In this document: in pieces, positions 18,081 to 25,612 of the stretch
Numbering within the stretch: the first letter of the stretch is position 1
Layout: each line of letters starts with the position of its first letter
NCBI GenBank assembly: GCA_046498185.1
Contig: JAWOBE010000179.1
Location: 1-64,000, forward strand
Length of the DNA stretch: 64,000 nt
Reading direction: 5' to 3'
Origin: CAYXDR01 sp046498185
Lineage (GTDB): Bacteria; Desulfobacterota; DSM-4660; Desulfatiglandales; Desulfatiglandaceae
Made by a program: the position numbers and the translations under genes
Notes under the pieces: model-generated
The model's database searches: none
Seen by the model: only the letters and a program-made list of their open reading frames with translations
What the model was told of the DNA's origin: nothing

Positions 18081-19736
18081 TTATAAAAGCATTTCCCTCG
18101 CCCGAGTGACGGCACCATCGGTGATTTCTTTTCCCGCGAGCATGCGTGCAATTTCCTTTACCCGCGCATCGCTGTCCAGCTCGGCGATTACAGTCGACGT
18201 ACGCCCGTCTGTGACTGCCTTTTTCACAAGGAAGTGTGTCTCCGCCTGGCTGGCTATTTGTGGGAGATGTGTAATGCAAAGAATTTGATGGTAGGCCGCA
18301 AGTTTCCGCAGTTTCTCACCGACAACCTCGGCAGTTGCACCGCTTATACCCGAATCCACCTCGTCGAAAATCAACGTCTCCACCGAGGCGGTACCCGCAA
18401 GAATCGTTTTGAGCGACAACATCAGGCGGGACAATTCTCCACCGGAAGCAATTTTTACAAGCGGCTTCAGTTCCTCCCCAACATTCGTGGAAATAAGGAA
18501 TTCAACCCGGTCCATTCCGTCGGGTCCGATCCGCTCACCGTTATCCTGCATTGAAACGCGAAATCGGGTGTTTTCCATATGCAGCTGAGCAAGCTCCCTT
18601 TCAACCGCTGCTTCCAGACGATCAGCCGCCTCGCGCCTTGCAGCTGAAAGGGATGTAGCTTCTTTTCGCATACATTCCAACAGGCCTTCCAGTCTATTCT
18701 CCGCTCCCTTCAAACCACGTTGTACCTCTTCGTCCTTGAATATCCGCGCCGCAGTCTGTTCACGGTATGCAAGAACCAACGATATAGAACCGCCATATTT
18801 GCGCTTTAATTCATTTAAAACAGCGATCCGTTCTTCAACCTCAGACAGCCTTCCCGGATCTATTTCAACTCCCCTGCGCGCATCCCTGAGAGCAAAAGCG
18901 ACGTCTTCAATCCTGGCCTGAAATTCTTCGAGACTTTCCTTCAGTTGGTTCAATCGGCCGTCGATCCCTGATGCCCTGGCCACTTTTTTCGTACCTTGAG
19001 AAAGCCTGGAAACGACCGAACCATTGCTCTCGTAAAGAAGATCATAAGCCTCAGCCAGTGCAGTCAACAACTCTTCCGCATGCTGAAGGCGGCTTCGCTC
19101 CTCGGCCAGCAACTCGTCTTCATCGGTTTGCAAGCCGGCCGCATCGATTTCTTGCACCTGAAACATCGCCAGTTCCCTATTGGATTCCGCCTCCTTGATT
19201 GCTCTTTTCAACTCGCTGATCTCGCCTTCAGCGGCGACGGCTTCTTCGTATAATCCTTTCACCACTTCACGACGTTCCGAAAGCATGCCGAATTCATCGA
19301 GCAGAAAAAGATGATTATCAGGGCGAAGCAAAACCTGGCTTTCATGCTGGCCTGAAATGTTGATCAACATGCCCCCGAGTTTCGAAAGCATGGAAAGCGT
19401 TGCGATGTTGCCGTTTATAAAAACTTTATTCCTGCCCTCACGATTGATTGTGCGTTGTATCAGAAGCTCTGTGTCAATTGGATAACCCATTTCTTCAAGC
19501 GCCGCAGCCACGCCAGCCTGTTCTGGGATTGAAAACAGGGCACCCAGCCGGGCCTCCTCGCAACCTGTGCGTATCAAGTCGGACGATGCTCTTCCTCCAA
19601 GCAATAAATTCATCGCGTTGATTATGATCGATTTACCGGCCCCGGTCTCTCCGGTTAACGTGTTTAACCCCGGCTTCAAAGAAAGCTTCAAATCCGTGAT
19701 GATGGCAAAATTGCTTATATGAAGTTCATTCAGCAT
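18081..19736 (-). CDS. recN: DNA repair protein RecN
   Basis: 551 residues, the usual length. RecN is an SMC-like ATPase acting in double-strand-break repair. Walker A is GETGAGKS (residues 29-36) inside the family block LNTLTGETGAGKSIIINAMNLLLGG. A long central coiled coil spans about 150-380. The ABC signature LKPLVKIASGGELSRLMLSLK and Walker B TLIFDEVDSGISG follow. No LexA-like box was recognised in the 280-base region upstream, which otherwise holds only a palindromic repeat. Confidence 0.97.
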   Translation of the reverse strand: MLNELHISNFAIITDLKLSLKPGLNTLTGETGAGKSIIINAMNLLLGGRASSDLIRTGCEEARLGALFSIPEQAGVAAALEEMGYPIDTELLIQRTINREGRNKVFINGNIATLSMLSKLGGMLINISGQHESQVLLRPDNHLFLLDEFGMLSERREVVKGLYEEAVAAEGEISELKRAIKEAESNRELAMFQVQEIDAAGLQTDEDELLAEERSRLQHAEELLTALAEAYDLLYESNGSVVSRLSQGTKKVARASGIDGRLNQLKESLEEFQARIEDVAFALRDARRGVEIDPGRLSEVEERIAVLNELKRKYGGSISLVLAYREQTAARIFKDEEVQRGLKGAENRLEGLLECMRKEATSLSAARREAADRLEAAVERELAQLHMENTRFRVSMQDNGERIGPDGMDRVEFLISTNVGEELKPLVKIASGGELSRLMLSLKTILAGTASVETLIFDEVDSGISGATAEVVGEKLRKLAAYHQILCITHLPQIASQAETHFLVKKAVTDGRTSTVIAELDSDARVKEIARMLAGKEITDGAVTRAREMLL

Positions 19737-19933
19737 GCAGGAATCCGGTCAATATTTCGGTTCTCTATACTCCCGACACATTTCAGGTGATACTCTCGAC
19801 CCGCCTGATGTTGATCGCCCGGTGTGCCACAATGGTTTAAAATTATTTTTTATTTTATCACCCGGGAAGGCCGCGTCAAAGAGTTTTCATGGTTCCAAAT
19901 AGTTTTCGGGCATTATCGAGGAGAAAATTAGCA

Positions 19934-19962
19934 GTGCCCATCCGGAAATGCCGGACTGGCAC
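19934..19962. repeat. Copy 2 of the 29-nt dispersed palindromic repeat
   Basis: Starts GTGCCCATCCGG, loop AAATG, ends CCGGACTGGCAC; ten of twelve stem positions pair. Located in the intergenic region 19737-20019 between recN and the end of the pilY1-like gene. That region otherwise contains AT-rich sequence (19850-19860) and no recognisable gene. Confidence 0.6.
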
Positions 19963-20019
19963 AGCGAAGTTCCCAGATTGGAAATGAGGGATTTTGTCCA
20001 AGATCAAGGAAAACAAGAT

Positions 20020-22080
20020 TTAATCTACATGCCGCCAGTAATAAAATCCTCTTTTTTCACCTGTTTCTTTCAATGCTACAATATTGCCGTCGGCCGAACT
20101 GAAATATTCTATCTCTGTTCCGTCCGGCATCCTCAGTATCCGAGGAAAGGATACAATTGATGGAAATAAAATGCCGGTGGGAACGACTGTGATACTTTCA
20201 CCGGGATGGTCGAGGTCCGGGATCTCAATCATATCTTCTTCATCGATCCCCCCTCCCCCGGAGATTTCGACCTTTGGCGTTTTCAGCCTTCCTCCGGTAC
20301 ATGCATTTATTTCATGAACTATGGAATTCCCGCCGGCAGCGCACGAAGAACTCTTCGGAACGTTGCTGATCACGATCGCCTCCCCGTCCCTTATTATTGG
20401 GTCCCTGACGACCCGTTCTTTTGGAAGCGGAAGATCGAAAAACCATCCCGCATGGTTCCTCACTGAACAAGAAGGGTTAGGCGCCTGCCCGTCGTCTTTA
20501 TCCCGCCCGGTCACCCAATCCGGTTCAAAATCAGAGAGAACGCGCAAATAACGTCCTCCAACCATCTCATAATAGACTTCCACCTGTTCGAGCAAACCTA
20601 CCGTTTGCGGCTGATTAGAAAGCTGCCGTGCCGCACCCCTTTGGAACTTTCCCAAATATTCGGAATCATCCCCGTCGTCGCCGTAATCCCATATCCCATA
20701 AATCGTCTGTGTGGAAAAAGCTGAAACATCCGTGTTTCCGAGATACTTTCCGGTGGCAAAGACGACAATATAACCCGGCATCGACCTAGAACAGTGGTAC
20801 ATCACATCCGGCCGCGTGGTGATTGGCTGGGGAATTCCATCTTCGTCCCCGGCCTGAAACAGCGGCTTCGGGTTGATTCCATTGCTGTATGCCACTTCCC
20901 AGTTCGATGCATCGGAAGCCGTCAGATCGAATTTCCACAGGTTACCTTTGAGATCCCCGGCGTAGGCATAATCCACCTTGGCGTCGTTGTCGGTATCCAC
21001 AACAATAGGGGTGGACAGCCCGTTGCAGCCTCCGACACCTGTGTCGATCCGGGCGATACAGGCCCCGGTAGGCAAGTCCAGGACAAAAAGTACGGCATTT
21101 TCGTTGGGGCTGCTGTAGCCATTGCCGAAAATCACGATCCAGCCTTCGTTCGAATTCACTATTGAAGGGATACTGTAACTATAACCGATATCCAAACTCT
21201 CTGTTTCCGGAGTTGATAAACGTGGGTATTCCCACATCACTCTCTCAGCAAGACCGGCTTCAGAGTAAACCGTGAATGGATCTGATACATCCAGGCAATA
21301 GAAACCTCTGCCCCCGCGCCCAAGTCCGCCTGCAAGATATATCCCGCTCCCTGTTTCCTGGATCGTGGGGGTCAAATCCACAAAATAATGGTGTTCATAG
21401 GATGGAGAAGTCAGCTCCCGAAGGTTATGAAAAACAAGGCTCGGCACATATGCGAACAGCTCTTCTCCGTCCGAGGCGTTCAGAGCATGAAGCATTCCAT
21501 CGTTGCCGCCTACGTAAAGGACGCCGTCCTGATATACCGGAGAAGCATGGACGATATCCCCCATCAACGATGCCCTGTTCCGAAAATATCCTCCGTTTGA
21601 GATCTCCTTCGCCTTGTTTCCCCGGAGGTATTCAAGCCGCTCTGCTCCGATGCCATCATCCATACTCCAATCCGGGTCCAGGGCGGATTTCTGCCTTTCG
21701 GTCATATCCGAAAACCGAAACGGCACCCCTTCGACTCCGTTAAAAGTAGCAATCAAACGACCCGCGTTCCAGTTTCCGGCATCGAGGAGCCTTGCAGCGC
21801 TCCAAAGCGGCCTGTCCCTCAATACCATGCCGCTCACCTGGTCAATCGGATAAGCTTTGACATCACCTGTCCAGCCATCCGTGGAATACTGCGCCTGGTA
21901 AATTGCTGTGCCGGCATGAAGGGCTTCACCGTTTATCGACACCGATGCCCCGTAATTTACGCGTTCCATTACATCAGCAGGCGACGCCAACGGCTGAATG
22001 TCCAGCGGTACATCGGAAATATCCAGGCATAGCACAGCCACCGCCCACCGCAGGCAGACCCTCATTATCATCCTATTCAT
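20020..22080 (-). CDS. pilY1: PilY1-like type IV pilus tip/assembly protein, short form
   Basis: 686 residues. The body is the PilC/PilY1 C-terminal beta-propeller: repeated blades such as VYQDGVLYVGGNDGMLHALNASDGEELFAYVPSL (split here by family convention) and GGLGRGGRGFYCLDVSDP. A calcium-binding loop with spaced aspartates (DTDNDAKVD) lies near residue 360, equivalent to the regulatory site of Pseudomonas PilY1. The N-terminal von Willebrand-A region of about 400 residues found in full PilY1 is missing; only a weak signal-like start (MNRMIMRVCLRWAVAVLC) precedes the propeller region. Last gene of the minor-pilin operon. Confidence 0.88.
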   Translation of the reverse strand: MNRMIMRVCLRWAVAVLCLDISDVPLDIQPLASPADVMERVNYGASVSINGEALHAGTAIYQAQYSTDGWTGDVKAYPIDQVSGMVLRDRPLWSAARLLDAGNWNAGRLIATFNGVEGVPFRFSDMTERQKSALDPDWSMDDGIGAERLEYLRGNKAKEISNGGYFRNRASLMGDIVHASPVYQDGVLYVGGNDGMLHALNASDGEELFAYVPSLVFHNLRELTSPSYEHHYFVDLTPTIQETGSGIYLAGGLGRGGRGFYCLDVSDPFTVYSEAGLAERVMWEYPRLSTPETESLDIGYSYSIPSIVNSNEGWIVIFGNGYSSPNENAVLFVLDLPTGACIARIDTGVGGCNGLSTPIVVDTDNDAKVDYAYAGDLKGNLWKFDLTASDASNWEVAYSNGINPKPLFQAGDEDGIPQPITTRPDVMYHCSRSMPGYIVVFATGKYLGNTDVSAFSTQTIYGIWDYGDDGDDSEYLGKFQRGAARQLSNQPQTVGLLEQVEVYYEMVGGRYLRVLSDFEPDWVTGRDKDDGQAPNPSCSVRNHAGWFFDLPLPKERVVRDPIIRDGEAIVISNVPKSSSCAAGGNSIVHEINACTGGRLKTPKVEISGGGGIDEEDMIEIPDLDHPGESITVVPTGILFPSIVSFPRILRMPDGTEIEYFSSADGNIVALKETGEKRGFYYWRHVD

Positions 22081-22108
22081 TGGACCCCACGATCAAAATA
22101 TAGAAAAC

Positions 22109-22597
22109 TTAGAATCTTTTTCGATACCCGGCTTCCACCAGGCAACGGCCTCTCGGGCCACCGAAACGTCCGAAAACCACATAGGAATGAAGGTTGTTTC
22201 CCCCCATACCCAGGGAGCTCCCGGCTGCAATTCCCTGGTCCACCGCGGCAAAGCGCGTATTGTTGTCAAGTGAAGAGCATGACGAGGCAGAACTACTCCA
22301 TCCGGGTGCTCCAATATCAGCTACCATTCCCTCCTTGGCACAAATCCATGAAATCGAGCCTGAACAGAGAATTTCGACCGACGCATCTTCGATTTTTTGA
22401 GCAGCCTCCATTGCCGCAGACTCCGCAAGGTAGAACCCCTGTTTGAAAATTTTGTCGTTTGCCGCCGATTGGACTTCAATCATGGAAATCGTGGTGGCGC
22501 CTATGCCAAGGAAAGTCAATAAAACCAGCATCAGCATCGTTAGGACGATCGCCGCACCGCTCTCATCTGCCACTGCATTGGCGATTCGGTTATACAT
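22109..22597 (-). CDS. pilX: PilX-like minor pilin
   Basis: About 162 residues from the ATG at 22597 (GGAG ten bases upstream); an in-frame ATG at 22654 would add 19 residues. The PilX N-terminal pattern is clear: ADESGAAIVLTMLMLVLLTFLGIGATT, with a long hydrophobic helix and no classical G-FTLxE prepilin site, as is usual in PilX. The C-terminal domain has two cysteine pairs that may form disulfides. It sits between pilV and the pilY1-like gene and probably contributes to the pilus-tip priming complex. Confidence 0.82.
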   Translation of the reverse strand: MYNRIANAVADESGAAIVLTMLMLVLLTFLGIGATTISMIEVQSAANDKIFKQGFYLAESAAMEAAQKIEDASVEILCSGSISWICAKEGMVADIGAPGWSSSASSCSSLDNNTRFAAVDQGIAAGSSLGMGGNNLHSYVVFGRFGGPRGRCLVEAGYRKRF

Positions 22598-22667
22598 AAA
22601 GATAAAGCTCCATTTTCTGCCCCATTCAAATTTGATGTCTTTAGCCCGGCTCATGCTGCGTTAATGC

Positions 22668-23054
22668 TCACAATCCGGGCTTCAAACAGGCAAGGACGAT
22701 ACTCCTGGTTATACCCTTTTCGTTCCAGGACACGGTGACTGTAATTTTTTTCATATTGTTCATTGGCTCGTTTTCCTCAACATTCCAGGTTATCGTGTAT
22801 TCTGGAGGGGAAGATGAGGCTGAATGGCCGCCTCCAGAGAGAAGGTCATCTCCATAAGGCAAGGATAAAAGCAGCTCCATCCTGTCCTGTGCCCGTTTTG
22901 TCGCCTCGGTTGCCTTGTACGCGCCAGCGGTTGCCCTCAGCGCCGAAGCCTGCAGTGCTGCAACCGAAAGCAGCCCAAAGGCCAGGATGGAGATCGCGAT
23001 AATGATTTCGAGCAGCGTGAATCCTTGCTGTGATTTTATCTTCTCTTCCCTCAC
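22668..23054 (-). CDS. pilV: PilV-like minor pilin
   Basis: 128 residues. Type III/IV prepilin leader MREEKIKSQQG|FTLLEIIIAISILAFGLL with the cleavage glycine, Phe+1 and Glu+5; PilV-type continuation (SVAALQASALRATAGAYKATEATKRAQDRME). The start overlaps the end of pilW by four bases (ATGA), so translation is coupled. Probably processed by PilD and inserted in the inner membrane before incorporation at the pilus tip. Confidence 0.9.
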   Translation of the reverse strand: MREEKIKSQQGFTLLEIIIAISILAFGLLSVAALQASALRATAGAYKATEATKRAQDRMELLLSLPYGDDLLSGGGHSASSSPPEYTITWNVEENEPMNNMKKITVTVSWNEKGITRSIVLACLKPGL

Positions 23055-23746
23055 AATCCCAGGTTCCTGCAGAATATTTCGGTGGCGAGACTCCGGCGCC
23101 TGAAGCCGTCGTTCCTGGCCTCTAGAACCGGATTCACCAAATCGATAAGATTGTAATAATCGGTTGTGTCTATATATTCAGGATCAGCCACGGTCGACCT
23201 CGCAACGATTGTTATCTGAATGCTTCTTATCCTTTTAAGGTTCGTTGTGACATTACCGCTTCCGTCGTCATCGAGAATTACGCCATCTTCATCGATATAC
23301 CGGAAATCAAGCGAATCGATATTGAGTGCAAGGGGTTGGCGATTTCCACCGCCTTTTGCCCGACCGATGTCGGTATCCCCATCGCCTCCGGAATCATAAA
23401 GTGAATAGGTAACGTCTTCCCTTGACTGTATTGTTCCATCTCCGTCGAAATCAGCCGTAAAACGAAGAAGAGAAGCCCGGGCCGTCACGATGCCTGCTCC
23501 GGCCCTTCCGGTGGGATCGCAGCCTGCCGACCGCACATCCCGCTCTATGAAATACATTGCAGCCCGCAGATTTTGCTGGAGTTCCGCCATCTGCAACTGG
23601 ATGCGATATGACTTCTGTTGCGCAAAATATGCCGAAAAAACCGCACACATCACCACGGTGCTTATGGTCATCGCCGCCATCAATTCAATCAGGGTGAAAC
23701 CTGCTGTGTCCGGTGATGGAGTTGATGAAAAATTTTCCTTCATCAT
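23051..23746 (-). CDS. pilW: PilW-like minor pilin
   Basis: 231 residues. Prepilin motif TAG|FTLIELMAAMTISTVVMCAVFSAYF with Glu+5; the downstream QNLRAAMYFIERDVRSAG block is characteristic of PilW/GspJ-type minor pilins. An aspartate-rich stretch (FTADFDGDGTIQSRED) may bind calcium. Start and stop overlap the adjacent pilin genes by four bases each, giving a tightly coupled operon. Confidence 0.9.
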   Translation of the reverse strand: MMKENFSSTPSPDTAGFTLIELMAAMTISTVVMCAVFSAYFAQQKSYRIQLQMAELQQNLRAAMYFIERDVRSAGCDPTGRAGAGIVTARASLLRFTADFDGDGTIQSREDVTYSLYDSGGDGDTDIGRAKGGGNRQPLALNIDSLDFRYIDEDGVILDDDGSGNVTTNLKRIRSIQITIVARSTVADPEYIDTTDYYNLIDLVNPVLEARNDGFRRRSLATEIFCRNLGL

Positions 23747-24315
23747 TCTATCCGGATACTCCCGGTTGCAGAAACTACTACACGCGACTCGCCCCCTCTG
23801 TTATTTTTCAGAAACGCAGACCCTGCGCCGAACCCCCCGCTATTGTTTCGGGTAAAGCCGTTTCCTCTGAAACCAAGCACTGGAATTCCATCGTCATTTT
23901 CCAAAAAAGTTATACCAGCACCACTTTTTGATGTATCCCACGAAACACCAGGGTAGCCCTGGGAAAAAAGCACACGAACGATTGTAATGTCACCAGATGA
24001 AAATTCCATGTTGTCGTCGTTATCGATGTAAACTACATAGTCATATATGAGCCCTTCCACAGGCTGCAGGAACCCTATGGCACATGTCCGCCCCCGGCCT
24101 ATTGCCGTAGATCTGGCAAGGTTAAGGTTGGCTGCCAGTTGACGACTGGCCTGTTTCAGTCGGTAGCCGGGCAACCAGCCCCGTACAGACGGAATTGCAA
24201 CAGCTGCTAGTATGCTGATTATGCAGACGATAACCATGAGCTCAGTCATACTGAAGCCGGATTGCCTCAAAGGCTTCAGGCGGCCGGATTTTTTGAAGGC
24301 CGAATGCATTTTCAT
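23743..24315 (-). CDS. fimT: FimT/GspH-like minor pilin
   Basis: 190 residues from the ATG at 24315; other in-frame starts at 24309 and 24375 are possible, and no start has an ideally spaced ribosome site (AAAGGAG lies about 20 bases upstream). Prepilin motif RQSG|FSMTELMVIVCIISILAAVAIPS, then the FimT/GspH block ASRQLAANLNLARSTAIGRGRTCAIGF. First gene of the minor-pilin operon. The intergenic region 24316-24693 upstream is AT-rich and holds repeat copy 3. Confidence 0.87.
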   Translation of the reverse strand: MKMHSAFKKSGRLKPLRQSGFSMTELMVIVCIISILAAVAIPSVRGWLPGYRLKQASRQLAANLNLARSTAIGRGRTCAIGFLQPVEGLIYDYVVYIDNDDNMEFSSGDITIVRVLFSQGYPGVSWDTSKSGAGITFLENDDGIPVLGFRGNGFTRNNSGGFGAGSAFLKNNRGGESRVVVSATGSIRIE

Positions 24316-24603
24316 AACTTCTGTAATACGGATGAAACGCTCCTTTTGATGAGAGCATAGCAAAACAAATGCCATTTGAACCTTTGATCAGATTAATTTG
24401 GACATAAATCATAAACCTCGGAGATTTTTCTCTAACTATTTTAAATCACAGTTTTAATCTGAAAAATATTTACAGTTGCTCCTTTAGCCTGAAGCCGGCA
24501 CCCTCAGGATTCTTTTAAAATGGTTCCCGCCCGCCTTCTCAATGCACAAATTTCATGACTTCAAGTATATTAAATTGTACATTACGGTCCAAATTCTCAT
24601 TCA

Positions 24604-24632
24604 GTGCCTATCCGGAAATGCTGGACAGGTAC
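24604..24632. repeat. Copy 3 of the 29-nt dispersed palindromic repeat
   Basis: Starts GTGCCTATCCGG, loop AAATG, ends CTGGACAGGTAC. Changes relative to copy 2 are partly compensatory or produce G-T pairs, which suggests that the hairpin matters. Located between the divergent fimT and TSUP genes. Confidence 0.55.
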
Positions 24633-24693
24633 GAACGTCGTTTCCAGGTCGGAGGTTTATTCCCGATTTTTCCATGGTAAAGGTTTTTGGGAA

Positions 24694-25428
24694 ATGGATT
24701 ATTTTGAACTCCATACGATGACAATGATCGTATTGTTTATCTCGACTTTCACGCGATCAACGATCGGCTTCGGTGATGCGGTGATCGCCATGCCGATATT
24801 GGCGATCATGCTTGGCATTAAGACCGCAACGCCTGTCGTAGCACTTGTCGCCTGCGTAATTTCCATTTCAATCGTTTACAAAAACCGCCCCTCCATCGAT
24901 TTTGGAAGCGTGCTCCCACTGGTTGTCTCCTCGCTGCTGGGAATCCCCATCGGCCTGCTTATGCTCAAAGGGGTATCGGAAACCTTGATGAAAACCCTTC
25001 TCGGTTTGGTCGTCGCCGGATACGGCACGGTAGGACTGCTTCGGCCACCGCTTGCCAAAATTGATGAACGAAGAAGCATTACCTTTCTCTGCGGTTTTAT
25101 CGCAGGCATTCTCGGAGGCGCGTACAATGTGAACGGCCTGTTGATAGCCATGTACGGCTCCATGAAACGTTGGCCCCCTCAGCGGTTCAGGGCCACCATG
25201 CATAGTTATTTCCTCCCCACCGGATTTTTCATAATGATCGGACACGGTATATCCGGCCTATGGAACTTCCGTGTATTCACGTTGTTTGGATTCGCGTTAC
25301 CCGCCGTGCTTCTTGCTATCTATCTGGGAGGAAAGGCGAACCGCTCCATTCCTCCCAGCGCCTTTGAACGCTATGTAAATGGATTCCTGTTGATTCTGGG
25401 TGTCCTCCTGATTTTCCGCAGTACCTGA
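24694..25428 (+). CDS. TSUP (TauE/SafE) family anion transporter, small form
   Basis: About 244 residues from the ATG at 24694; the reading frame is open upstream but that part overlaps the palindromic repeat. Seven to eight hydrophobic segments. TSUP signatures are present: TRSTIGFGDAVIAMPILAIMLG near the start and GFIAGILGGAYNVNGLLIAMYG in the second half. Substrate cannot be read from sequence. Not closely similar to the cluster transporter at 3431, which is much longer. Appears monocistronic. Confidence 0.86.
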   Translation: MDYFELHTMTMIVLFISTFTRSTIGFGDAVIAMPILAIMLGIKTATPVVALVACVISISIVYKNRPSIDFGSVLPLVVSSLLGIPIGLLMLKGVSETLMKTLLGLVVAGYGTVGLLRPPLAKIDERRSITFLCGFIAGILGGAYNVNGLLIAMYGSMKRWPPQRFRATMHSYFLPTGFFIMIGHGISGLWNFRVFTLFGFALPAVLLAIYLGGKANRSIPPSAFERYVNGFLLILGVLLIFRST

Positions 25429-25612
25429 ATCCACCACTCATTTTTCAATGAATAATATGAAAAAATATTCACCGAAAAACTATAAGCCGGCTGCAGTCCC
25501 GAGGGGTGACTGATTTTCAGCATTGGCCGGTGAGCTGCCGGCGGGCTTGACGGCTAGGCCGACCTGCGATATTACCTCCAGCAGAACAACAAATCGACAC
25601 GGGGGAAACTGT

